This document shows, piece after piece, positions 8,927 through 17,394 of a DNA stretch of 64,000 nucleotides (position 1 is the first letter of the stretch; every line of letters begins with the position of its first letter). The notes under the pieces are model-generated. The model did not search any database. It saw only the letters and a list, made by a program, of their open reading frames with translations, and was not told the DNA's origin. Source of the stretch: an uncultured Pseudoxanthomonas sp. (GTDB lineage Bacteria > Pseudomonadota > Gammaproteobacteria > Xanthomonadales > Xanthomonadaceae); assembly GCA_946479745.1 (NCBI GenBank), contig CAMLGZ010000018.1, positions 13,483-77,482 of the forward strand, given 5' to 3'. The position numbers and the translations under genes were made by a program.

Positions 8927-9903
8927 CTACACTCGATGCCACCACCCTCGATATCGACTATGAAGCCGAAGCGGACCGCATTGCGGCGCGCCTGCGCGAA
9001 GTCACTGCGCGGCAGCTGCACCGCCGCGGACTGGTCGTGGCCATTTCCGGCGGCATCGACAGCTCGGTCAGCGCTGCGCTGGCGGTACGCGCGCTGGGCC
9101 CCGATCGCGTCTTCACCCTGATCCTGCCCGAGCAGGACTCTTCCGACGACAGCGCCGCGCGCGCGCATATCCTGGCCAAGCATCTTGGCGTACGCACCGA
9201 GACGGTAGACATCGCGCCTGCGCTGGCCGCGATAGGCTGCTACACCGCGCGCGACGCGGCGGTGCGGCATGCCTTGCCGGAATACGGAGAAGGCTGGAAA
9301 TTCAAGATAGTGATCGATGGCGGAACCGAAGGCCGCATCAACCGCTTCCGTTTGATCGCGCAATCGCCCGACGGCGCAATGGTCGAACGCGATCTGCCGC
9401 TGCAGGATTATCTGACGATAGTGGCGGCCACCAACTTCAAGCAACGCATCCGCAAGACCCTGGAATATTTCCATGCCGACCGCCTTAACTACGGCGTGGT
9501 AGGCACGCCCAACCGGGTGGAATACGACCAGGGTTTCTTCGTCAAGAACGGCGATGGTTCGGCCGACGTCAAGCCCATCGCACACCTGTACAAGTCGCAG
9601 GTCTACGGTATGGCCCGCCACCTGGGCTTGCCCGAGCGCGTCTGCGCCGCCATTCCCACCACCGACACCTACAGCCTCAGCCAGGGTCAGGATGAGTTCT
9701 ACTTCGCCCTACCCTACCAGCAGATGGATATCGCCCTGTGGGCGCTCAACCACGACGTGCCGGCGAGCGGGCTGGCCACAGCGCTCAAGATCAGCGAAAC
9801 GCAGGCGCAAGCCGTATATGAGGACATCCGCAACAAACGCCGCACTACCCGCTACCTGCATCAGGCTCCGGTGCTGATGAGTCCGGTCGTAGAACTCGAC
9901 TGA
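8923..9903 (+). CDS. NAD synthetase-like ATP pyrophosphatase (NadE family), in biosynthetic operon
   Basis: 326 residues. The ATG at 8923 overlaps the ligase stop. Residues 42-48 SGGIDSS are the PP-loop of the adenine-nucleotide alpha hydrolase/NadE family. KQRIRKTLEYFHADRLNYGVVGTPN and GDGSADVKPIAHLYKSQVY are the conserved NadE core (ammonia-dependent form without a glutaminase domain). It is about 50 residues longer than a housekeeping ammonia-dependent NadE, with extra sequence around residues 105-155. Being locked between an acyl-ligase and a GNAT gene suggests it may form an amide on a biosynthetic intermediate rather than make NAD. That is inference; a second housekeeping NadE is not visible here and could lie elsewhere. 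Confidence 0.75.
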   Translation: MTTLDATTLDIDYEAEADRIAARLREVTARQLHRRGLVVAISGGIDSSVSAALAVRALGPDRVFTLILPEQDSSDDSAARAHILAKHLGVRTETVDIAPALAAIGCYTARDAAVRHALPEYGEGWKFKIVIDGGTEGRINRFRLIAQSPDGAMVERDLPLQDYLTIVAATNFKQRIRKTLEYFHADRLNYGVVGTPNRVEYDQGFFVKNGDGSADVKPIAHLYKSQVYGMARHLGLPERVCAAIPTTDTYSLSQGQDEFYFALPYQQMDIALWALNHDVPASGLATALKISETQAQAVYEDIRNKRRTTRYLHQAPVLMSPVVELD

Positions 9904-9908
9904 ACCCG

Positions 9909-10967
9909 ATGAACGACCTGTCGCCGCCGCCGCAATACGTGACCCGCGACGGCGACGCCTTGCGCGACCGCGACACCGTACTCTCGATCTGGCACGGCAA
10001 TCTGGGACAGGAAGACCGCATTGCGGCGAAGTACGAATGGTTCTACCTGGGCTGTCCGTTCGGGCCGCCCGTCCTGCAATTGCTGCGGTACACGCCCGAT
10101 GCGACCGATATAGGCACCGCTTGCGCGGGCCGTCGTCGCATGTTGTGGCGCGGTGGTGAAATACGCGCCGGTGTGTTGGTGGACCTTACCGTGATCCCCG
10201 CGCATCGCTCGCTGGGTCCGGCCCTCATCCTGCAGCAGGGATTGATCCAGTCCGGCCGGCGACAGCTGGATCTGCTGTATGGATTTCCCAATCCCAAGGC
10301 GGCGGCGGTTTTCAAGCGTATCGGCTACGAGAAATTCGCCGATATCGCACGCCATGCGCACGTGCTGCGCCATGCCGGATATTTGCGCAACAAACTTCCC
10401 GGTTGGCTCGCCGTTCCCCTGGGCGCGCTGGCAGATGTGATATTCGCGGCGAAGGACAGGTTGGCACGCGCTTTCGGGCCGCGCCTGGATTATGCGTGGT
10501 CGGACCGTGCCGATCCGGCGATGGATCGGTTATGGCGAAACTCCGAGCACGGCAGCGGATTGCTGACCATTCGGGACAGTGCGCATTGCAAGTGGCGATT
10601 CGATGACTCCCCGTTGGTGCGCACGCGCTATCTGTCGCTCACCGGCCCCGGCGACGCCGGCATGCAGGCCTGGTTTGCCACGCAAGTGGAACGGAACACC
10701 CTGCATGTGCGCGACTTCTGGTCGGTCGCCGGATGCGGCCGCATGGACCCGCCGCATCTATTGGCGTTGCTGTTCGCCGCACGCGAAGCCGGCCACGCTT
10801 CGGTGTCCATGGAAATCGCCGCCGATGCTTCGCGCCTGGAAAGCTGGAAGCGCTGCGGCTTCGTCGAACGCAGCCGCCGGCCCGTGTTTGGCCGCTGGAG
10901 CCTTGACGAAGAATCGGACCTGCAAGCGCTGGACCTGTTCCTGACCTCCGCGGATGAAGACGAATAA
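9909..10967 (+). CDS. GNAT-like acyltransferase
   Basis: 352 residues, starting 5 bases after the NadE-like gene, so it is in the same transcript. The N-terminal half carries a GNAT fold: VLVDLTVIPAHRSLGPALILQQGL has the acyl-CoA pyrophosphate-binding pattern and YGFPNPKAAAVFKRIGYEKF the final helix and strand. The C-terminal half (about 200-340) looks like a second, more degenerate GNAT-type domain (RLESWKRCGFVERSRRPVFG). In this operon it could move the acyl group from the ACP or CoA to an amine, possibly an aminosugar. Specific activity is not known. Confidence 0.65.
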   Translation: MNDLSPPPQYVTRDGDALRDRDTVLSIWHGNLGQEDRIAAKYEWFYLGCPFGPPVLQLLRYTPDATDIGTACAGRRRMLWRGGEIRAGVLVDLTVIPAHRSLGPALILQQGLIQSGRRQLDLLYGFPNPKAAAVFKRIGYEKFADIARHAHVLRHAGYLRNKLPGWLAVPLGALADVIFAAKDRLARAFGPRLDYAWSDRADPAMDRLWRNSEHGSGLLTIRDSAHCKWRFDDSPLVRTRYLSLTGPGDAGMQAWFATQVERNTLHVRDFWSVAGCGRMDPPHLLALLFAAREAGHASVSMEIAADASRLESWKRCGFVERSRRPVFGRWSLDEESDLQALDLFLTSADEDE

Positions 10968-11031
10968 CTCCGCGATAATCCGCGCCGTCAAACTGCAAAC
11001 GACGCGTGCCTGCGTCGCCACGGCTCGCGCA

Positions 11032-12051
11032 TCAGGCCAATCGCCTGGTCTGCCTGCGGAACAGATAAAGCGCCAGCCAGTCGGGGCGAAACCGTCCCTT
11101 CGCATCGACCACCGTATCGGTTTCGAAGCCTGTCCGCCCCAGCAGCCAGCCCGGCTGCGGCGCCACCGGATTAAGCACCGGCACGCTGGTGAACACCAGC
11201 TCATAACCTGCCTGGCGAGCGCGATCGGCGATTTCCGGCGTATGGGCGCCGTGCGGAAACGACATGGACTCGGCGCTGGGAAGCGGTTGCCCAAGATGGC
11301 GGGCCAGTTCGGCGCGCGCGCCGCCCAGTTCGGCATCCACATCGGTCGCCAGCGTCATCGGCGTATGGGTCTTGCCATGCAGACCCAGTGCGATTCCGCC
11401 CGCCTGCAGCTTTTGCAGCTCGCCCGCATCGACCATATGGCGAAGACCATCGTCGAGCGCATGCAGATAGGGAGACAGTATTGCGTTCCTACGTTCTGCG
11501 TCGAGCTTCTCGAGGCGAGCTATGGCTTCGCGCAGCGACGCCATCGATTCGTCCCGCGGCGTCCACGCTTCCGCCAGCGCTGGCGCCATGGCGCGAGCCA
11601 ATTCGTCCACCCGCAACAGGCCACGGCGCCAAGCGGAAATCAGACGCTCCTGAAAAAAGGGCTGCTGCGTTCCCACCGCGTCGGCCACCACGAACATCAA
11701 CCCCGGCAGTCCCGCGCGCTGCAGTTCCGGCAACGCATAGTCGGCGTTGTCGGACCAGCCGTCGTCGAAGGTGATCAACAACGCATGGAGAGGCAATGCC
11801 GCGCCGGTCCGCCGCGCTTCCAGCACTTGCTGCAGCGAGACGACGTTGTAATGCCGTTTGAAGAACGCAAGCGATCGGGAAAGATGGGCGACGGACAACG
11901 TGTAGTCGGGATCGCAGGTCCGCCAGCGCGGATCCTCCGGTTTCAATGTGCGATGGAACATCACCACGGTTAGACTGCCGGCATTGCGCAGGCGGTGGTA
12001 GAGGCCCAGCAGACCGCTGGCGTAAAGCAGTTTTTTGGAGAGATCCTTCAT
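11032..12051 (-). CDS. Polysaccharide deacetylase (NodB-type)
   Basis: 339 residues from the ATG at 12051. The metal-binding motif TFDDG is at residues 94-98 and the histidine pair LHGKTH gives His225 and His229; SFPHGAHT fits a later NodB motif. Such enzymes remove N- or O-acetyl groups from polysaccharides or chitin-like oligomers, here probably from the exopolysaccharide made by this locus. There is no signal peptide, so it is probably cytoplasmic or membrane-associated. The start overlaps the oppositely oriented glycosyltransferase start within the single tetramer CATG. No good Shine-Dalgarno sequence is visible upstream. The earlier in-frame start would put 44 residues inside the divergent gene and is disfavoured. 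Confidence 0.8.
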   Translation of the reverse strand: MKDLSKKLLYASGLLGLYHRLRNAGSLTVVMFHRTLKPEDPRWRTCDPDYTLSVAHLSRSLAFFKRHYNVVSLQQVLEARRTGAALPLHALLITFDDGWSDNADYALPELQRAGLPGLMFVVADAVGTQQPFFQERLISAWRRGLLRVDELARAMAPALAEAWTPRDESMASLREAIARLEKLDAERRNAILSPYLHALDDGLRHMVDAGELQKLQAGGIALGLHGKTHTPMTLATDVDAELGGARAELARHLGQPLPSAESMSFPHGAHTPEIADRARQAGYELVFTSVPVLNPVAPQPGWLLGRTGFETDTVVDAKGRFRPDWLALYLFRRQTRRLA

Positions 12052-12964
12052 GGCGCCAGCGATCGAAGTTTCCGCGATTATACCCACATACAACCGGCGA
12101 GAACTGGTGGTACGCGCGATAGATTCGGTACTTTCCCAGACCAGGGCCGTCGATGAAATCGTGGTGGTGGACGACGGCTCCACCGATGGTACCGAAGCGC
12201 ATCTGCGCGAACGCTACGGCGACCGCATCCGCTACGTCTGGCAGGCCAATGCGGGGGTTTCCGCGGCGCGTAACCACGGCATGTCCATCGCTCAAGGCAG
12301 ATACTTCGCATTGCTGGACAGCGACGACGAATGGTTGCCGGAAAAGACCGCGCTGCAGGTCGAGTGGATGGAGGCGCGCCCGGATTTCGGCATGGTCATC
12401 TGCGACGTGGAGCGCGTCGACAGCGATCACCGGCTGATCGACGTGTTCCGACGCCGCGATACGATTACCGAGGACGGCTGGGTCCTGCGCTGGATCATCC
12501 ACAACCCGGCCCTGGCCCCCGCGTCGGCTCTGCTGCGCCGCGAGGTCGTCGACGACGTGGGCGGATTCGACACCAGCCTGCGCACTGCCGAAGACATCGA
12601 CTTCCATCTGCGCGTGGCGCAGCGCTGGCGGATCGGCGTGGTGGAAGCTTCGTTGGTTCGCGCCATGCGCGGGCATGACGGCTTGTCCGCCGAGTCCACG
12701 ACTTACGACGATTACGTGCGTGTGGTGGAGCGTGCGGTCGAAAACGCCAAAGGCGTGGTCGACGAAACGGAATTGCGGCGCGCATTGGCCGCCACCTACG
12801 CGCGCAATGCGCGCGGGATGCTGATCCGCAAACGCTGGCGGGACGGCTGGAGCCTGGCGGCGCGGGCATGGCGGCTGACGCCTGATCGTGCCCTGCGCGG
12901 CGATCTGCTGAAACTGATTCCGTTCGGCTTGCGGCGCGCCGCTCGCAGCCTGCTTCCCGGTTGA
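12050..12964 (+). CDS. Family 2 glycosyltransferase
   Basis: 304 residues from the ATG at 12050, preceded by GGAG at 9 bases; a TTG five codons earlier is less likely. GT-A fold: VSAIIPTYNRRELVVRAIDS at the N-terminus, nucleotide-sugar residues VVDDGSTDGT (Asp41, Asp42), and the DxD-type motif LLDSDDEW (Asp90, Asp92, Asp93). The C-terminal third is basic and amphipathic, as in enzymes that work at the inner membrane face. It is likely to add a sugar to a lipid-linked repeat unit of the surface polysaccharide. It is divergent from the deacetylase. Confidence 0.85.
   Translation: MAPAIEVSAIIPTYNRRELVVRAIDSVLSQTRAVDEIVVVDDGSTDGTEAHLRERYGDRIRYVWQANAGVSAARNHGMSIAQGRYFALLDSDDEWLPEKTALQVEWMEARPDFGMVICDVERVDSDHRLIDVFRRRDTITEDGWVLRWIIHNPALAPASALLRREVVDDVGGFDTSLRTAEDIDFHLRVAQRWRIGVVEASLVRAMRGHDGLSAESTTYDDYVRVVERAVENAKGVVDETELRRALAATYARNARGMLIRKRWRDGWSLAARAWRLTPDRALRGDLLKLIPFGLRRAARSLLPG
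12077..12082 (-). promoter_or_regulatory. Candidate -10 box (TATAAT) for the deacetylase gene, inside the divergent gene
   Basis: A perfect TATAAT on the minus strand, about 26 bases before the deacetylase ATG, placing a start site roughly 18 bases ahead of it. No good -35 hexamer lies at 16-18 bases, so this is tentative. Confidence 0.25.
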
Positions 12965-13017
12965 AGCCGTCGTTGCAGGTTATCGCCGGGCAGTCGTCGC
13001 GAACCGGTCCTCGCGGA

Positions 13018-14412
13018 TCAGCGCGCGCCACGTCCGAACATCACCACTTCCACCGTCTGCAGCAGGATCATCAGGTCGAACACCAGGCCGTGGTTCTTCA
13101 CGTAGAACAGATCGAACTTGAGTTTTTCTTCCGCGTCCTGCACGGATGCGCCGTAGGGGTAGCGTAATTGGGCCCAGCCGGTAAGGCCGGGTTTCACGCA
13201 ATGACGTACGCCGTAGTACCGGATTTCATCGGACAGCAGACTGACGAAATGCGGGCGCTCCGGCCGCGGCCCGACGAAGCTCATGTCGCCGCGCAGTACG
13301 GCGAACAACTGCGGCAGTTCGTCCAGACGGGTCAGGCGGATGAATTTTCCCACCCGCGTGCTGCGGTCGTCGTCTTTGCTGGCCCAACGCGCCACACCGT
13401 CCTTTTCCGCATCCGCGCGCATGCTGCGGAACTTGGTCAGGGTGAAGTTCTGGCCGCGCTGACCTACGCGGATCTGGCTGTACAGGATCGGTCCCTCGGA
13501 CTCCATCCGTACCGCCAGCGCAACCAACAGCATCACCGGCCACGCTATCAGCAGCAATACGCTGGCGGCGATCAGGTCGAAGAAGCGTTTGCTCAATCTG
13601 CGCGGCGTGGAATAGTCGAAGCCGCCGGAGAACACCAGCCAGGACGGGTCCACCACATTGAGCTGCACCATGCCCGCTTCGCGCTCGAAGAAGGTGGAGA
13701 TGTCGATGACCGATATGCCGCGCTGCACGCAGGTAAGCATGTCTTCCATGGGAAGACCGCCGCGGCGTTCGTCGGGGGCTATCACCAGCTCGTCGATCTG
13801 CAGGCGTTCGGCCAACTCGTGCAGGCCGTTTTCCGGCATTTCCAGCAGATCCTTGCTGACCAGAACCGCCTGTCCCGGCACGGGCACGAAGCCCACTACA
13901 ACGAACGAACGACGGTCGGACTGGCGGCGCATGCGGCTGTTGATCAGCTCCGCGTTCTTGCCGGCGCCGAATACCAGAATCCGCTGACGCAATGCATCGG
14001 TACGAATTACGCGTACGGAGATCACCCGCACCAGGACCACGCCCACCAGCCCCATCGCCAGCGACATGGCCAGCACGCCACGGCCTATATAAGTCGGCGG
14101 GACCAGGTAGTACAGGACCACCAGTGCGATGCCGCCGAAAGCGAACGACAGGGTCGCCCGCAACATGAAATCCATGCGGTTGTGGCGGACGTGTACCTGG
14201 TACATGCCGAAGGCGGCCATCGCTCCGGTGATGCAGAGCGCCACCAGCACCGCGCGCAGCGGCGCCTGCTGGGAGAAGATGAAGTGGCTTTCCGGATCGT
14301 TGTGGAAACGGATCCAGGCCGCGAACATGACTGCCAGAATCAAGGCCAGCGTTTCGGCCAGCCAAAGGAAACGCACGGCACGGGTCTTGCGGCTTGCGTT
14401 GGATGCGTTCAT
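13018..14412 (-). CDS. Undecaprenyl-phosphate sugar phosphotransferase (EpsB/WbaP type)
   Basis: 464 residues from the ATG at 14412, chosen over an upstream ATG because of a GGAAAG site. The N-terminal half has about four to five membrane segments (roughly 15-33, 52-72, 85-104, 112-134) and a Rossmann-like CoA-binding region (FGAGKNAE near 148). The C-terminal half from about 272 is the bacterial sugar transferase domain: KRFFDLIAASVLLLIAWPVM, KFRSMRADAE, RLDELPQLFAVLRGDMSFVG, RPERP. It resembles the exosortase-system associated sugar transferases. It would start repeat-unit synthesis on undecaprenyl phosphate. No Wzx/Wzy or chain-length protein is seen in the window, so the locus is incomplete or scattered. 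Confidence 0.88.
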   Translation of the reverse strand: MNASNASRKTRAVRFLWLAETLALILAVMFAAWIRFHNDPESHFIFSQQAPLRAVLVALCITGAMAAFGMYQVHVRHNRMDFMLRATLSFAFGGIALVVLYYLVPPTYIGRGVLAMSLAMGLVGVVLVRVISVRVIRTDALRQRILVFGAGKNAELINSRMRRQSDRRSFVVVGFVPVPGQAVLVSKDLLEMPENGLHELAERLQIDELVIAPDERRGGLPMEDMLTCVQRGISVIDISTFFEREAGMVQLNVVDPSWLVFSGGFDYSTPRRLSKRFFDLIAASVLLLIAWPVMLLVALAVRMESEGPILYSQIRVGQRGQNFTLTKFRSMRADAEKDGVARWASKDDDRSTRVGKFIRLTRLDELPQLFAVLRGDMSFVGPRPERPHFVSLLSDEIRYYGVRHCVKPGLTGWAQLRYPYGASVQDAEEKLKFDLFYVKNHGLVFDLMILLQTVEVVMFGRGAR

Positions 14413-14781
14413 CGGCCGCTTTCCATAGCCGAAACGCACGGCCCGTAGTGGCGGCAAGGCAGCAGCCTATAGCCCGAAGCGCGGCCGCTTCCACGCAATA
14501 TCGTCGAACAATGCATCGTCTTCCCCCGTGGCATGCCGTCTAGCGCTGTCGTTCCTTCCCCGGCGTCCCACCCGGGGCCGCCGGCCCAGCGCTCGCCCAC
14601 CTGTGGTGTGGACTACCCACTACAACGCCGCCGGGCCGGCAATCCGGACACGCAGACCGGCTTTGTTCCGGCGTCGGATGACGGCCGCAGGCCGCAGGCC
14701 GTCCAGAAACGATTCCAGCCGCTTGTGGGCGGCTGGAAAGGTGTTCATAGATTCGGCAAACGGCGCGCGGTGGCGCACCGC
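14413..14781. other. 369-base gap between the sugar transferase and beta-helix genes
   Basis: No supported gene. It holds the sugar transferase promoter region (minus strand) and, near its right end, the hairpin at 14713-14738. The rest shows GC-rich short inverted pieces but no recognisable motif. Confidence 0.4.
14713..14738 (-). terminator. Hairpin downstream of the beta-helix gene
   Basis: A perfect 10-base stem (TTCCAGCCGC / GCGGCTGGAA) with a six-base loop, 44 bases past the stop of the gene at 14782. The T-run on the minus strand is weak, so termination is only plausible. Confidence 0.4.
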
Positions 14782-16344
14782 TTATCGCACCAGGGAGCGT
14801 CGATAGCGCCTTTCCGGAGTCCGGCGCCAGACGGTGGGCTTTGCCGATTGCGCGCGAACGGCCGGCACTGGCGCTTGCGGCGACGATTGCGTCGGCGAGG
14901 CCGCAGGGGCCTGGCCACGGGGCGGAATCATCGGCTGCGAGCCGTTGACGCGGATAGGCGTGGAGCCGCCGGTGGACTCGAACTGTTCCAGAGCGCCAAT
15001 ATCGATCGTCCCGGCCAACGGCGCACGGGGCTTTTCCGCGCCGATCGCCATTTTTGCGCGTAGCGGCGGGTCGAAAGCCGCCAATGCCAGGGGCGTCGGG
15101 AAGGGGAACGCCGCAGGCGTGGCGGGCGAATTGTTACCTGTATTGATCAGCGGACTTCCCGCGAGCGGCCGCAGCGCACGCTGGGCGACATTGGTCAGCA
15201 GCGGATCGGCGCCGCGCAAAGTTCCGGTCCATTCCGCAGGCACCAGACTGGCCGAAGTCTGCACCCAGTTGTCGCTGCCGGCGACCTTGCGACCTCCGGA
15301 CCATGGCTCCCGGCTCTGCGGCCCACAAGTGGGCACATCGACGTCGCTGGCCGGATTTTCCCGCACGATGGCCGGGGCGCCCGACGGCTGATAGACCACG
15401 TTGTTGTGCATCTCAAGCGAACCCTGGCCAAGCTGCACCAGCACCGCGTTGACCGCGCCAGCGCGGTCGAAAATGATGGTGTTGTTGGCCAACCGGGTTC
15501 TGCCTTGGTTGCGGCCTTCCAGGTCTCCTCCGATGCGCAATGCGTTGCCGGAGCGACTGGTGGAGTTGTGGATGATCACATTGCCCACCACATCCGCGTC
15601 CTCTCGCCGCAGGTCGGCGGTCCATGCAGGCTTCTGCGTTTCGCAATCGGGTCCTATCAACTCGATCTCGTGCAGGTTGGAGCCCTCTATCCAGTTGTAG
15701 TAGATCTCCGCCCGTTGATGGCGCACCCGCACCAGTACGCCGCCGGTCGCGTCATGCACATAGTTGTAGCGCATGCGGAAGACGGTATCGGGAAACGCAA
15801 CCTCGTCGGACTGCATGTAGATGGCGTGACGGGTATTGCCCTGGCCGGAGTTGGCTACCTCGCTGTATTCCAGCGTGAACGCGCCCGAGTTCTGGTCGGC
15901 CGCCAATATTCCGTGCGACGGGCAGTCGTGGATGTAGGCATCGCGGACGGTGACGTTATGCGCTTCGCTGAAGATGCATGTGGTCGTGCCGCCTCTGACC
16001 TCGAAGCCCTCGAACACGATATGGTTCGATTGTTCGAACTTGATGGTGTGGTCGCCGCCCTGCAACAACGGACGCGTGGCGCCAGCGACGCGGCGCCAGC
16101 GGATGATGACCGGATTGGCTTCGGTGCCGCCGTCGTCATCGCCCACCACGATCCCGCCGGTATAGGTGGCATTGCCGTCTACTTCGACGATATCGCCTGC
16201 GGCCAGATTGTTGTTATTGAAGACCGCCGACAGCTGCGTGTACTGACGGCCCGACGGCCCTACCGTGTAGGTTGTGGCCGAAGCGGCAGCGGGAATCATC
16301 GCCAGCAAACCTGCCAGACACAAAAACCTTTTCAAACATTGCAT
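14782..16344 (-). CDS. Secreted right-handed parallel beta-helix protein
   Basis: 520 residues. Signal peptide MQCLKRFLCLAGLLAMIPAA ending near ASA (about residue 23). The body (about 60-330) is built of short beta-helix rungs rich in N/V/I (HNVTVRDAYIHDC, IYYNWIEGSNLHEIELIG, DVVGNVIIHNSTS, LEMHNNVVYQPSG), as in pectate-lyase-like and alginate-epimerase-like folds. The C-terminus (about 455-520) is a Pro/Ser/Ala-rich and then Arg-rich tail of low complexity. It probably acts on, or binds, the exopolysaccharide in the periplasm. No lyase catalytic set could be assigned by eye. A housekeeping role is unlikely given its place next to the sugar transferase. Confidence 0.75.
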   Translation of the reverse strand: MQCLKRFLCLAGLLAMIPAAASATTYTVGPSGRQYTQLSAVFNNNNLAAGDIVEVDGNATYTGGIVVGDDDGGTEANPVIIRWRRVAGATRPLLQGGDHTIKFEQSNHIVFEGFEVRGGTTTCIFSEAHNVTVRDAYIHDCPSHGILAADQNSGAFTLEYSEVANSGQGNTRHAIYMQSDEVAFPDTVFRMRYNYVHDATGGVLVRVRHQRAEIYYNWIEGSNLHEIELIGPDCETQKPAWTADLRREDADVVGNVIIHNSTSRSGNALRIGGDLEGRNQGRTRLANNTIIFDRAGAVNAVLVQLGQGSLEMHNNVVYQPSGAPAIVRENPASDVDVPTCGPQSREPWSGGRKVAGSDNWVQTSASLVPAEWTGTLRGADPLLTNVAQRALRPLAGSPLINTGNNSPATPAAFPFPTPLALAAFDPPLRAKMAIGAEKPRAPLAGTIDIGALEQFESTGGSTPIRVNGSQPMIPPRGQAPAASPTQSSPQAPVPAVRAQSAKPTVWRRTPERRYRRSLVR

Positions 16345-16572
16345 TTGCTTTTAACCCCCAGCGCCATGGCGCCGTTGATCCCCTGCCCGTACATTCTCCA
16401 CACTGCAGCGTGAACACACCGCTAAAAGGGACAGGCAAAAGGCGCTTTGGGCGGATTTGCCGCACATTCCCCGACACCCCCGCCGCCGCCGCAGCGGAAA
16501 AGGGCGGCAACACTCATGGAATCGATCAGGGGGGGCCACCGCGGTCAAACCCGGACCATCCATGCCGAATGA

Positions 16573-16601
16573 TTGACGGCTCAATTCAGTTCGTGCAAAA
16601 T
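16573..16601 (+). promoter_or_regulatory. Promoter of the tRNA-Arg gene
   Basis: TTGACG, 17-base spacer, CAAAAT; the predicted start site is a few bases before the tRNA 5' end at 16614. The -10 is imperfect. Confidence 0.45.
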
Positions 16602-16613
16602 TCCGCTTCTAAT

Positions 16614-16690
16614 GCGCCCGTAGCTCAGTTGGATAGAGTACCTGGCTACGAACCAGGCGGTCGGGAGTTCGAATCTCTCCGGGCGCACCA
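16614..16690 (+). tRNA. tRNA-Arg (anticodon ACG)
   Basis: 77 bases with encoded CCA. Acceptor stem GCGCCCG/CGGGCGC, D-arm GCTCAGTTGGATAGAG, anticodon stem CCTGG/CCAGG around loop CTACGAA (anticodon ACG), T-arm with GTTCGAATC. It decodes CGU/CGC/CGA after A34-to-I editing. It lies near csrA and tRNA-Ser as in many gammaproteobacteria, but here it is convergent with tRNA-Ser. Confidence 0.97.
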
Positions 16691-16700
16691 TTAAAGAACG

Positions 16701-16732
16701 AAAAAGCCAGCGGGCGATCCGCTGGCTTTTTT
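16701..16732 (+). terminator. Rho-independent terminator after tRNA-Arg
   Basis: Stem AAGCCAGCGG / CCGCTGGCTT with five-base loop and a run of T, 10 bases after the tRNA. Confidence 0.9.
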
Positions 16733-16829
16733 GTATGTCCGCGATCGCATGCCTCGCAGACCAGTCGATGTCCCTTCCGCATCCCGGAATACATTCGTCC
16801 AACCACATCGAACCGATATCCGCAGGCAC

Positions 16830-16858
16830 AAAAAAACCCTGAAAATCAGGGTTTTTTT
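16830..16858 (-). terminator. Terminator after tRNA-Ser (works on either strand)
   Basis: Hairpin AACCCTGA / TCAGGGTT flanked by A and T runs, 6 bases past the tRNA-Ser 3' end. Its symmetry means it can stop transcripts from both sides. Confidence 0.85.
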
Positions 16859-16863
16859 GCTAG

Positions 16864-16956
16864 TGGCGGAGAGTGAGGGATTCGAACCCTCGATAAGGCT
16901 TTTGACCCTATACTCCCTTAGCAGGGGAGCCCCTTCAGCCGCTCGGGCAACTCTCC
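16864..16956 (-). tRNA. tRNA-Ser (anticodon GCT)
   Basis: 93 bases with encoded CCA and the long variable arm of a class II tRNA. Acceptor stem GGAGAGT/ACTCTCC, anticodon stem CTCCC/GGGAG around loop CTGCTAA (anticodon GCT). Decodes AGC and AGU. It lies 79 bases downstream of csrA and may be cotranscribed with it. Confidence 0.97.
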
Positions 16957-17035
16957 GGGATTTCGAAGCGGACAGCAATGCACCGCCTCAGCCGTTTAGG
17001 ATACCGGCTGACGGAGATGACAGCAAACGAAATCG

Positions 17036-17248
17036 TCAGCTCGACGAGCTGGTTTCTGCGGGTTGCGCGGGCGTGTTGGCATCTTCACCGCGTTGGATGC
17101 GCTGATAAATTTCTTCGCGATGCACAGCCACGTCCTTGGGCGCAGTGATGCCAATGCGCACCTGATTGCCCTTGACGCCCAGCACGGTCACAGTGACCGA
17201 GTCGCCGATCATCAAGGTTTCGCCAACTCGGCGAGTCAAAATCAACAT
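17036..17248 (-). CDS. csrA: Carbon storage regulator CsrA/RsmA
   Basis: 70 residues. The N-terminal 50 residues are the canonical dimeric RNA-binding fold ([20 protein letters not shown], then [28 protein letters not shown]), with Arg44 of the VHREEI motif present for GGA binding. The C-terminal 20 residues form a polar Ser-rich tail. GGAG sits 9 bases before the ATG. It binds GGA motifs in mRNA leaders and controls motility, biofilm, exopolysaccharide and secretion genes post-transcriptionally. It follows alaS in the same direction, the usual arrangement. Confidence 0.97.
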   Translation of the reverse strand: MLILTRRVGETLMIGDSVTVTVLGVKGNQVRIGITAPKDVAVHREEIYQRIQRGEDANTPAQPAETSSSS

Positions 17249-17394
17249 TTAATTTGTCTCCTTAATCCGGCAAGAGTAGTGCCGGGAGGGCGTTTTAGCC
17301 TTAACGGAGGCGTAAACGCTTCCTGATTCATTCATCAACGTGAAACATGGTAACGGCCGGCCACTATGGGCCGCAAGCTGATGTTTCATGGGTT

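Noticed and set aside
16988..17011. Hairpin between csrA and tRNA-Ser as csrA terminator
   Set aside because: Seven-base stem with a ten-base loop and no T-run; too weak to call.
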